A stretch of 64,000 nt of DNA, from the NCBI GenBank assembly GCA_044228685.1, contig JBGAUL010000008.1, positions 1 through 64,000 on the forward strand, in the 5' to 3' direction. Positions within the stretch are counted from its first letter, which is position 1. Each line of letters opens with the position of its first letter. This DNA is from JBBATK01 sp044228685. Its GTDB lineage: Bacteria; Bacteroidota; Ignavibacteria; Kapaibacteriales; NICIL-2. The translations under genes were made by a program, and so were the position numbers. The notes below the pieces were generated by a model that was not told the origin of the DNA, made no database searches, and saw nothing but the letters and a program-made list of their open reading frames with translations. Of the stretch, positions 25,548-32,915 are shown in pieces.

Positions 25548-27731
25548 TCAGACGTAGCTCTCAACGAGCAACTCTTCGCATAACTGTTTCTGCGTATTGA
25601 GCGCGCCAAGCTTCTTCTGAGAAATTTGAAGCTCACCACTTTTTGTCTCTACAGTGCTAAACCACTCGTTCATTGTTGAATGAGCTTCGAGTAATTGCGC
25701 CTCGAGTGTTTCCAAACGCTGTCTGTCTTTTTGCTGTTGACGGCGTCGTGATCGTAAAGCAATCGACCGTGAGACGAAGAATCCAAAGAGCAAAGCAAAT
25801 CCAACAGCAAAGGCAGCCAAGATCTTTTGTATGGAGTCCAATAAATCCGCAGTTGGCTGGAATTGTTGTAGTAACTCCGGAGCATACCATGCACTAGCAC
25901 CAACTAAGAGTGTCATGACAAATGCGATTCGAGCAGCAGCTGCGTCCTTATTCATAGCCAGAGGTGGCGTTGATTTTCGTAGAGGCAGCGCTTGTTGCTC
26001 AAGATCCATCACATGACCTTGGGCATTTCGCAGCTCAGATTCAGCTTGCTCGTGTTCTGATGTGAGTCGAACAATTTCTCGTTCGGTGCTTTCAATATCT
26101 ACCACATGTCTGTGCAACTCGGCTTTCAGTTTTGCTTCACGCTCTGTCCATAGAGTGGCAACTTTTTGTTGGGTTTGAGCGTGCGTAGTGCGATCGTAGA
26201 TGGCGTTGAAACGCTGCAAGACTTCATGCAGATCAGGACTCAAGCTGTAACTATGCTTGTGACGAACAAATAAGTCCTTGGATGTGCTGAGTAAGCGCTC
26301 GATAATATCTACATCATCAGACCACAAACTCGCCAAGGCATCTGAGGTTATACAGTGACGCAGATAAGCTACATGCCGTAAGGCGTCTGATTCTTCAGGT
26401 TGATAGACTGAGAGCAGCGTGCGAACGCGATAGGCGGTTTCGACAATGCGATCGTACTCTTGAGCTACTTCCGGACTCTCTTGTCGCACAGCCGTATTAA
26501 TGCTCTCACGAACAATCGGCAGCAGTTCCCACTTTCCTGGGTTGCTCGCACTCTCTCGACTCAATTCTGTCATCTTTTGTAAGTACACAAAAGCATCTGT
26601 TGGTCGTTCATGACAAACAGGAAAACATCGCAGAATATCCGCATCAAACCACTCGCAAAACGAGGCGGCAGTAATCCAGCCTACTTGCTCTTGAGACTTA
26701 TACCAGAAAATTCTCTCGCGCGCATGAACGGCAATGTTTTGATCTGCTCCTCCGTTGTCTTTGGAGCGTTTGGTATGCGACCATAAACTCAATAGGTACG
26801 GAAGTCCTTCTGTTGCTTGCATAACGTCGTCAACACGACTACTGGCATCCATTCCTTCCGACTTCAAGTATTCTCGCACTGTTTCGGCTTTAAACTGGTG
26901 CAAGCCAATCTCAAGCAATGTTTGTTGCCAGCGATCCCAGCGTCGCTCCATGTCGGTGCTCCGCAAAGGCTCTCGCCCTGCAATGATGAAGCGAATGTCA
27001 AAGTACTGTCGTACAAACAAATCAGGCGAGAGATAGGGTGAATTGTAGCTACGGAAATCACCAAATCGTTTGATGTAACAATACAACAACATGTGCTCTA
27101 ACAACCAGGTGTTTAAGACCGTGGTCATTTTCTCATAGGTGTCGACAACGATGACAATCTTGCGCTGCTGAATTGTGCTCCGACCCGAGGCATCGCGCGT
27201 GTCTGCGGAGCCGCTTACGGACAAGGGGAAGAAGGTGTTCATGAGATCCACAATAAGGGTCTCGCACATAACTGCGCCTGTATCACTAAGCAAGCGACGA
27301 TCATCCGCATTTCGTCCTTTGAGTGCTACGCTTGTTGAATCAGTTGAAGCTGAGCTTGCCGCCGGACCTTTGACTTCCGCAGCTTTAGTGGTAGGGTCAG
27401 ACTCCTGGATGAGCTCATAGTATCGCATCCATCTCGAGTCAGTTTCATCGCTTTTGAATCTTGGAATATTCTCTTTACAAGCGCGAAAGGAATTCACGAG
27501 TTGGTACACGAATTCCGGCAAGTGGCGAATGTGCGCGTCCTCGTTAGAATACAAGAGCGCGTCGACCAGGTGGTCCTGTTGTAATTGCGCAATGACCTCG
27601 CGCAATAAGGTCGATTTCCCTACGCCAAAAATTCCATTGATTGCAATGATGCGTCGAACATCCCCCGCAGTCGGCGGTTTCGCAATCTCTTGCAGGATGC
27701 GTTCCAGTTCTTTATTACGTCCTATCAGCAT
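25548..27731 (-). CDS. STAND-like P-loop ATPase with two C-terminal membrane helices
   Basis: 727 residues from the ATG at 27731, which sits 19 bases after a TATTTTTG promoter; the longer frame would start inside that promoter. Not a family I can name. Seen in order: LIGRNKELERI (entry to an AAA/STAND module), Walker A GIFGVGKST (near residue 35), a Ser/Ala-rich insert (~130-200), Walker B KIVIVVDTYEKM, sensor-like FIIAGREPL, a GLPYLLSLW segment like the GLP motif of STAND ATPases, a helical region, a coiled coil (~540-600), two hydrophobic helices (FVMTLLVGASAWYAPELL and AAFAVGFALLFGFFVS) and a final coiled coil. Inference: a membrane-tethered signalling ATPase. Monocistronic; ends one base from gatA. 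Confidence 0.7.
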   Translation of the reverse strand: MLIGRNKELERILQEIAKPPTAGDVRRIIAINGIFGVGKSTLLREVIAQLQQDHLVDALLYSNEDAHIRHLPEFVYQLVNSFRACKENIPRFKSDETDSRWMRYYELIQESDPTTKAAEVKGPAASSASTDSTSVALKGRNADDRRLLSDTGAVMCETLIVDLMNTFFPLSVSGSADTRDASGRSTIQQRKIVIVVDTYEKMTTVLNTWLLEHMLLYCYIKRFGDFRSYNSPYLSPDLFVRQYFDIRFIIAGREPLRSTDMERRWDRWQQTLLEIGLHQFKAETVREYLKSEGMDASSRVDDVMQATEGLPYLLSLWSHTKRSKDNGGADQNIAVHARERIFWYKSQEQVGWITAASFCEWFDADILRCFPVCHERPTDAFVYLQKMTELSRESASNPGKWELLPIVRESINTAVRQESPEVAQEYDRIVETAYRVRTLLSVYQPEESDALRHVAYLRHCITSDALASLWSDDVDIIERLLSTSKDLFVRHKHSYSLSPDLHEVLQRFNAIYDRTTHAQTQQKVATLWTEREAKLKAELHRHVVDIESTEREIVRLTSEHEQAESELRNAQGHVMDLEQQALPLRKSTPPLAMNKDAAAARIAFVMTLLVGASAWYAPELLQQFQPTADLLDSIQKILAAFAVGFALLFGFFVSRSIALRSRRRQQQKDRQRLETLEAQLLEAHSTMNEWFSTVETKSGELQISQKKLGALNTQKQLCEELLVESYV

Positions 27732-27749
27732 GTGTTTCGTTGGTTTGTA

Positions 27750-27757
27750 CAAAAATA
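27750..27757 (-). promoter_or_regulatory. -7 promoter element of the STAND-like ATPase
   Basis: Minus strand TATTTTTG (full TAnnTTTG match), 18 bases before the ATG at 27731. It faces away from the element at 27790-27797, 32 bases apart. Confidence 0.5.
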
Positions 27758-27789
27758 CACTTCGAACTATGCGGAGACGCGCCTGCCCG

Positions 27790-27797
27790 TATCTTTG
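27790..27797 (+). promoter_or_regulatory. -7 promoter element of the gamma-carbonic anhydrase gene, almost no leader
   Basis: TATCTTTG (full TAnnTTTG match) ends nine bases before the ATG at 27807. The transcript would start only a few bases from the start codon. Confidence 0.5.
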
Positions 27798-27806
27798 CAT
27801 CCTACA

Positions 27807-28361
27807 ATGCAGCGAGAATCAGGTCATACCGGAACAATTATCCCCTACGGAACGCATACACCGCGCATCCATCCGAGTGTATTCCATTGCCGTGGATCTA
27901 TCATCCTGGGCGATGTCGAAATCGGAGAAGATTCGTCAGTGTGGTACAATGTCGTCATCCGCGGCGACGTACACTCTATCAGAATCGGAAAGCGTACGAA
28001 TATCCAAGACCTGAGTATGCTTCATTGTACCTTTAAGAAATACTCTTTGACTATTGGTGATAACGTCACCGTCGGCCATAGCGCTATCCTTCACGGCTGC
28101 GAAATCAGAGAAAACGTTTTGATTGGAATGGGCGCAAAGGTCCTCGATAATTGTGTAATCGAGCCCTATACGCTAGTCGCTGCCGGTGCTGTAGTTCCTG
28201 AAGGAGCAAGACCTCCGGGAGGAGTGCTTCTTGCCGGCGTTCCAGCCAAGGCCATTCGACAGCTCCGACCGGAGGAATACAATAAACTGGAACAGTCAGC
28301 ACAGAACTATGTTGACTATGTTGCAGAGTATCGCCGTCAATTTTCTGAACCTATACTCTAA
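27807..28361 (+). CDS. Gamma-carbonic anhydrase / YrdA-type hexapeptide protein
   Basis: 184 residues from the ATG at 27807, chosen because a promoter box sits just before it and the family starts here. Left-handed beta-helix of hexapeptide repeats. The metal-binding His residues of the gamma-CA family are present (LSMLHCT, DNVTVGHSAILHGC with two His), along with VWYNVVIRGD near the N-terminus. The family includes true carbonic anhydrases and many zinc proteins with unproven activity (YrdA, PaaY, CaiE). It heads a plus-strand run with purT and a uracil-DNA glycosylase; purT begins nine bases after its stop. Confidence 0.85.
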   Translation: MQRESGHTGTIIPYGTHTPRIHPSVFHCRGSIILGDVEIGEDSSVWYNVVIRGDVHSIRIGKRTNIQDLSMLHCTFKKYSLTIGDNVTVGHSAILHGCEIRENVLIGMGAKVLDNCVIEPYTLVAAGAVVPEGARPPGGVLLAGVPAKAIRQLRPEEYNKLEQSAQNYVDYVAEYRRQFSEPIL

Positions 28362-28370
28362 CACCATTTC

Positions 28371-29558
28371 ATGGCATTTCAACGAACAATACTTCTCCTC
28401 GGATCCGGAGAACTTGGAAAGGAATTTGTCATTGCTGCACAGCGTCTTGGTCAACGCGTCATAGCCGTCGACTCCTACCCTGATGCCCCTGCCATGCAGG
28501 TCGCACATGGCAGTCATGTTGCAAACATGCTCGACGGTGATGCCCTCGACGCAATCATCGAAAGCGTCAAGCCAGATATCATTGTGCCGGAAATAGAAGC
28601 GATTCGTACCGAGCGCCTATACGACTACGAAGCACGTGGTATCCAAGTCGTTCCCAGTGCGCGTGCAGCAAATTTCACCATGAATCGCAAAGCCATTCGT
28701 GACTTGGCGGCTAAGGAACTTGGTGTCAAGACCGCTGCCTACCGCTATGCTCAAAGCTTGGAGGAATTCAGAGCAGCCGTGGAAGTGATTGGTCTACCAT
28801 GCGTAGCTAAACCACTGATGTCATCTTCAGGCAAGGGTCAGAGCACACTTCGCACAGCGGAAGACATCGACAAAGCATGGAACTATGCACTCTCCGGAAG
28901 TCGCGGAGATTTGGTTGAAGTCATCGTTGAAGCTTTTGTGCGCTTTGATACAGAAATCACCCTCTTAACCGTGACGCAGAAAAACGGTCCGACGCTGTTC
29001 TGTCCTCCCATCGGACACCGGCAAGAGCGAGGCGATTACCAAGAAAGCTGGCAACCATGCGCTGTTCCCTCTTCTGCTCTTGCCGTGGCACAGTCCATCG
29101 CTGAACGCGTTACCAAAGCACTCGGTGGCGCCGGTATTTGGGGCGTAGAGTTCTTTCTTGCAAGCGACGGTGTCTATTTCTCAGAATTGTCGCCGCGTCC
29201 ACACGACACCGGCATGGTAACTCTCGCCGGCACTCAGAATCTTAGCGAATTCGAATTGCATTGTCGCGCTGTACTTGGTTTACCCATCCCCGCAATCACG
29301 TTGCGCGGTGCAGGTGCAAGTGCTGTCGTGCTCGCTGATGCTGCATCGACGCAAGCACCCGATTATTCGGGTATAGAACAAGCCATGAGTGAATCTGAAA
29401 TTGATGTGCGCGTGTTTGGCAAACCCACAACAAGACCCTATCGTCGCATGGCTGTTGCACTCGCCTATTCATCCGACGGCTCAGCGGAAGCTGCTGATGC
29501 GTTGAGAGGCAAGGCTAAGCAAGCAGCGGATAAAATTTCTGTACGAGTACAATCGTAG
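28371..29558 (+). CDS. purT: Formate-dependent phosphoribosylglycinamide formyltransferase
   Basis: 395 residues, the family length. An ATP-grasp enzyme that makes formyl-GAR from GAR, formate and ATP, bypassing the folate-dependent PurN. Seen: LLGSGELGKEFVIAAQRLG at the N-terminus, DIIVPEIEAI, the ATP-grasp AKPLMSSSGKGQS, GVEFFLASDGVYFSELSPRPHDTGMVTL, and GKPTTRPYRRMAVAL near the end. It implies the cell has formate to spare. It lies directly downstream of the gamma-carbonic anhydrase gene and one base upstream of the uracil-DNA glycosylase gene, probably one transcript. Confidence 0.96.
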   Translation: MAFQRTILLLGSGELGKEFVIAAQRLGQRVIAVDSYPDAPAMQVAHGSHVANMLDGDALDAIIESVKPDIIVPEIEAIRTERLYDYEARGIQVVPSARAANFTMNRKAIRDLAAKELGVKTAAYRYAQSLEEFRAAVEVIGLPCVAKPLMSSSGKGQSTLRTAEDIDKAWNYALSGSRGDLVEVIVEAFVRFDTEITLLTVTQKNGPTLFCPPIGHRQERGDYQESWQPCAVPSSALAVAQSIAERVTKALGGAGIWGVEFFLASDGVYFSELSPRPHDTGMVTLAGTQNLSEFELHCRAVLGLPIPAITLRGAGASAVVLADAASTQAPDYSGIEQAMSESEIDVRVFGKPTTRPYRRMAVALAYSSDGSAEAADALRGKAKQAADKISVRVQS

Positions 29559-29559
29559 A

Positions 29560-30432
29560 ATGCTCACAGCCGAAACCATAGAACGCTATCTGAGTCAACA
29601 ACGCTTAATAAGCGGAGATTTGTTGTACGCAGATAGTGATCCCAATCTCGATGGCGACGTCTCTGTGCAACAAGATGCCGTGTTTAGCAAGAACAATAGT
29701 GCTGAAGTTGAAACAACTCTTTCGACCGTGCTACAGAAGCAACAGCCGGATGTATTGCAGAGCTCGGAAGCAATCACAGAGCAAGAATCCTCACCAATTG
29801 AACTTGATATGGGCCGAAGTCCTGCTTGGAAGAGTGTAACAACACTGGAAGAACTCAACTCACGCATTTGCAATTGTCAGAAATGTGAGCTGGGCGCTAC
29901 GCGCAACAAGTTCGTCTTTGGCGTTGGCAACCGGAACGCTGATATCGTAGTGATTGGCGAAGCACCGGGAGCTGATGAGGATGCGTTGGGCGAACCATTT
30001 GTTGGTCGCGCAGGACAACTCTTGACGAAGATTCTCGAGTCCGTAGAGTTTTCACGTGAAGAGGTCTTTATCTGCAACATCCTCAAGTGTCGTCCTCCGG
30101 GCAACCGCACACCTCTAGCGTCTGAAGTAGATCAATGTGAACCTTATCTATACAAACAGCTTGAGCTCCTTAAACCGAGCTTCATTTTGGCGTTGGGCTT
30201 AACAGCTATCAATACTTTGATGAAGTCGAAGTTTCGGATGGCAGATGTGCGTGGCAAGTTTTTGAATTACCAAAATGTCAGAACCTTGGTGACCTATCAT
30301 CCGGCAGCCTTGTTGCGCAATCCGGAATGGAAGAAATCTACTTGGGAAGATGTGAAGCTGCTTCGTCGAAGCTATGATGCTTTCAAGGTGAATGGACACT
30401 TACCCGATTTCGATACAACAACCGTAGTCTGA
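29560..30432 (+). CDS. Family 4 uracil-DNA glycosylase (iron-sulfur)
   Basis: 290 residues. Removes uracil from DNA. The catalytic domain spans residues ~95-280: motif GEAPGADEDALGEPFVGRAGQLL, the four iron-sulfur cysteines (CQKC pair, the Cys of LKCRPPGNR, and DQCEPYL), and YHPAALLRNP. The first ~90 residues are an acidic, Gln/Ser-rich extension with no recognised fold; many family 4 enzymes are shorter. Such extensions sometimes bind other repair proteins, but that is speculation. Starts one base after purT ends. Confidence 0.92.
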   Translation: MLTAETIERYLSQQRLISGDLLYADSDPNLDGDVSVQQDAVFSKNNSAEVETTLSTVLQKQQPDVLQSSEAITEQESSPIELDMGRSPAWKSVTTLEELNSRICNCQKCELGATRNKFVFGVGNRNADIVVIGEAPGADEDALGEPFVGRAGQLLTKILESVEFSREEVFICNILKCRPPGNRTPLASEVDQCEPYLYKQLELLKPSFILALGLTAINTLMKSKFRMADVRGKFLNYQNVRTLVTYHPAALLRNPEWKKSTWEDVKLLRRSYDAFKVNGHLPDFDTTTVV

Positions 30433-30507
30433 TTATCACGCTTCCTCATTCGCCCAACAGAGAATAACAAACACGATTTACTTTACTCTACTAGCAATCC
30501 TAGGAAT

Positions 30508-31515
30508 ATGAATATCGCAGTTATCATGGGAGGTAATTCTCCTGAACGAAATGTATCTCTAACAAGTGGTGGTGCAGTTGCAACGGCATTGATGGCCAAC
30601 GGACACAATGTTCGGTGTATCGATCCGGCGCTTGGTGCATCGTGTGTATTGGATATTGCCACCTTGGAAATTCCAAATCGTCCTCCAAGCGACGAGGAGC
30701 TGGCTGCTCTACCCCTTCGCAACTATCTTCTTGCAATCAATTCTTCGGCATTCGATGAGATCGAAATAGTCTTCTCGGTGCTTCATGGTAAGAATGGAGA
30801 AGACGGAGTTATGCAGGCTTTACTCGAAGCTCGGGGTTTGAAATACACAGGCTCTAAAGTCTTGGGTAGCGCGGTTGCTATGGACAAAGTTGAGTCGAAG
30901 ATTTTAATGACGGCAACGAATATTCCAACTCCGCAGTGGGCTGTTGTTAAGAAGAATCATGTGGACGACTTCGACCTACTCAAGGAGATTCGCGATACAT
31001 TTCGTTCGGGAATGGTAATCAAACCGAATGATCAAGGCTCTACGGTTGGTATGACGATTCTGGAACACGGCAATCTCGATGACGTGCAGAATGCGATCAA
31101 GGAAGCGTTGAACTACAGCAACATTGCATTAGTGGAGAACTATATCCCGGGTCGCGAACTCACCGTAGCCGTCGTCGGAGACGAAGCATTTCCAATCGTG
31201 GAAATCGCTCCTGAAGGTGGTTTCTATGACTACCAGCACAAGTACACAAAGGGAATGTCGAACTACATTTGTCCGGCGGAGATCGACGAAGAGCTGACAG
31301 ACTTTATACAGCACTTAGCCGTCACTGCTCATAAAGTTTGTGGTTGTCATGGATACTCGCGCGTCGACTTTCGTCTCGACGAAGACAACCACCCATGGTG
31401 CCTTGAAGTCAATACCCTACCGGGCATGACCTCAACGAGTCTAGTGCCAAAAGCTGCAGCTGCTGCCGGTATTGAGTTTGGAGAATTATGTGAACGAATT
31501 ATAGCACTTGCCTGA
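30508..31515 (+). CDS. ddl: D-alanine-D-alanine ligase
   Basis: 335 residues. An ATP-grasp ligase that makes the D-Ala-D-Ala dipeptide for peptidoglycan. Seen: IAVIMGGNSPERNVSLTSG (the His of the usual GGxSxEHxVS motif is Asn here), VFSVLHGKNGEDGVMQ, MVIKPNDQGSTVGM, the VENYIPGRELTVAVVG segment, and the Mg2+ site CLEVNTLPGMTSTSLVPKAAAAAG. The change of HxVS to NVS is a modest departure at the N-terminal substrate loop. It overlaps no neighbour; the PfkB gene starts one base after its stop. Confidence 0.94.
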   Translation: MNIAVIMGGNSPERNVSLTSGGAVATALMANGHNVRCIDPALGASCVLDIATLEIPNRPPSDEELAALPLRNYLLAINSSAFDEIEIVFSVLHGKNGEDGVMQALLEARGLKYTGSKVLGSAVAMDKVESKILMTATNIPTPQWAVVKKNHVDDFDLLKEIRDTFRSGMVIKPNDQGSTVGMTILEHGNLDDVQNAIKEALNYSNIALVENYIPGRELTVAVVGDEAFPIVEIAPEGGFYDYQHKYTKGMSNYICPAEIDEELTDFIQHLAVTAHKVCGCHGYSRVDFRLDEDNHPWCLEVNTLPGMTSTSLVPKAAAAAGIEFGELCERIIALA

Positions 31516-31516
31516 T

Positions 31517-32506
31517 ATGACTAAAGACTTACACGTAGTAGCCCTAGGAAACGCACTTGTTGATATTGAAATCAGCGTAAGTGATGAAGAGTTGCTCAAG
31601 ACAGGATTGCCCAAGGGCGGCATGACCCTCGCATCGGCTTCCGAACAGAAAGCAATTCTCGACAGCTTGAATCACAAGAAAACAAGCATGAGCAGTGGCG
31701 GCTCAGCAGCCAACACGGTCATAGCCTTTCGTCAGTTTGGCGGACGAGCAGCTTACAAGTCGCTCTTAGGCAATGACGATCTTGGAAAATTCTACGCCTC
31801 CGAGTTTTCAGACTTGGGATTGGAACTGTTCGCAGATCTAAGCTCTGATCACCCAACAGGAACATGCGTCGTGCTCATTAGCTCGGATGCTGAACGTACA
31901 ATGCAAACCTCACTCGGTGTAAACACAAACTTCTCACGATCACATGTCGACGCCGACGTGATCGCTCGCTCAGAGTGGCTATACATCGAAGGTTATAAGT
32001 TCACTGATGAGAATGGTGTTCAGGCTATTGAAGAAGCGATTTTCCACGCGAAGAAGAACGGTACAAAAGTAGCCGTGACTTTTTCGGATACCTTTATCGT
32101 GAACGTATTCCGCGACGTGCTCAATCGCGCTGCAGCTGAGGCAGATCTCATCTTCTGCAACGAGTTCGAAGCAAAGGCTTATGCCGAAAGTGATTCTATC
32201 GAAGATGCATATAAAAGCTTGGCAGCCAACATGCCGAATCTTGCGCTTACGATGGGTGCAGGGGGCTCGCGAATCAAGGTTGGTTCAACTGAACTAACAA
32301 TTCCTGCTTTTGCAACTACCGTCCTGAATACAAACGGTGCGGGCGACATGTACGCCGGAGCCTTTCTCTACGGTTTGACGCATAACTGGGATCCTCAAAA
32401 AGCCGGTGAATTAGCGTCCTATGCCTCATCCCGAGTGGTAGCACAACACGGTGCGCGTTTGCAATCTTCGCACATCGATTTGCGGGATTTCATCCAAAAA
32501 AAGTAG
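31517..32506 (+). CDS. PfkB family carbohydrate/nucleoside kinase
   Basis: 329 residues from the ATG at 31517; a TTG at 31508 inside ddl would add three residues. Ribokinase-like fold: VALGNALVDIEISV at the N-terminus, GGSAANTVIAFRQFGG substrate loop, and the catalytic anion hole with base Asp in TNGAGDMYAGAFLYG near the C-terminus. The overall look is that of adenosine-kinase-like PfkB proteins that are common in bacteria, so adenosine, a nucleoside or a sugar are all possible substrates. One base after ddl, probably co-transcribed with it. A GC-rich hairpin follows at 32534-32563. Confidence 0.88.
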   Translation: MTKDLHVVALGNALVDIEISVSDEELLKTGLPKGGMTLASASEQKAILDSLNHKKTSMSSGGSAANTVIAFRQFGGRAAYKSLLGNDDLGKFYASEFSDLGLELFADLSSDHPTGTCVVLISSDAERTMQTSLGVNTNFSRSHVDADVIARSEWLYIEGYKFTDENGVQAIEEAIFHAKKNGTKVAVTFSDTFIVNVFRDVLNRAAAEADLIFCNEFEAKAYAESDSIEDAYKSLAANMPNLALTMGAGGSRIKVGSTELTIPAFATTVLNTNGAGDMYAGAFLYGLTHNWDPQKAGELASYASSRVVAQHGARLQSSHIDLRDFIQKK

Positions 32507-32533
32507 AGTATCCTCGCCTCTTAACGCTGACCT

Positions 32534-32563
32534 GGGCACCGCACAATCGACTCCGCGGTGCCT
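32534..32563 (+). terminator. GC-rich hairpin after the PfkB gene
   Basis: GGCACCGC (32535-32542) pairs with GCGGTGCC (32555-32562), 12-base loop. It is followed by TTAACC and not by a U-run, so termination would be weak or Rho-assisted. The first TTAAC repeat of the downstream regulatory site starts right at its end. Confidence 0.45.
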
Positions 32564-32618
32564 TAACCAGCACTTAACAGCATTTAACCTTTGAAGTCAG
32601 CGAATCGCTCTAATTTCG
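32563..32618 (+). promoter_or_regulatory. Three phased TTAAC repeats before a -33/-7 promoter
   Basis: TTAAC occurs at 32563-32567, 32574-32578 and 32584-32588, spaced 11 and 10 bases, about one helical turn. TTTG (32590-32593), 17 bases and TAATTTCG (32611-32618) follow as -33 and near-consensus -7 elements. Tandem half-sites in phase just upstream of -33 are typical of OmpR/PhoB-type response regulators; which one acts here is unknown. Confidence 0.45.
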
Positions 32619-32640
32619 TCCAAGAAATTTGGAGTGATTC

Positions 32641-32868
32641 ATGACATTGTCTTCCGTTCTCGCCTTTCAACGCACCACCACCAACGACTTGGCGCAGGCA
32701 CTTATTCGTCGTCGACAACAGCTAGTTCTGGTTGTTGCCTGTGCTCTTGCGGTCACTCTGTCTCTCTTCCATCTCACAAAACAAGAAAACACGAAGCAGG
32801 ATTGCTATCCATGCTCGAACAAGATGCATAAATCCACATCGCCTCACAATCAAGATCCGCGATGTTGA
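32641..32868 (+). CDS. Small single-helix membrane protein, unknown
   Basis: 75 residues, no family recognised. One hydrophobic helix (residues ~28-43, LVLVVACALAVTLSLF) after a basic stretch (RRRQQ), then a hydrophilic tail with three Cys (CYPC and the last residue). GGAG at 32631-32634 is six bases before the ATG, and a promoter with phased repeats lies upstream, which together favour a real gene over a chance ORF. By the positive-inside rule, the N-terminus would face the cytoplasm and the Cys tail the periplasm. It lies next to, and convergent with, a histidine kinase gene. Confidence 0.45.
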   Translation: MTLSSVLAFQRTTTNDLAQALIRRRQQLVLVVACALAVTLSLFHLTKQENTKQDCYPCSNKMHKSTSPHNQDPRC

Positions 32869-32915
32869 TTGAACTCAACAGTTCTTTACACAGCTAACGT
32901 TTTAGCTTAATCGTC

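Noticed and set aside
32634..32831. 65-residue ORF overlapping the small membrane-protein gene in another frame
   Set aside because: The frame at 32641 has a better-spaced GGAG and a membrane helix; the alternative has neither.
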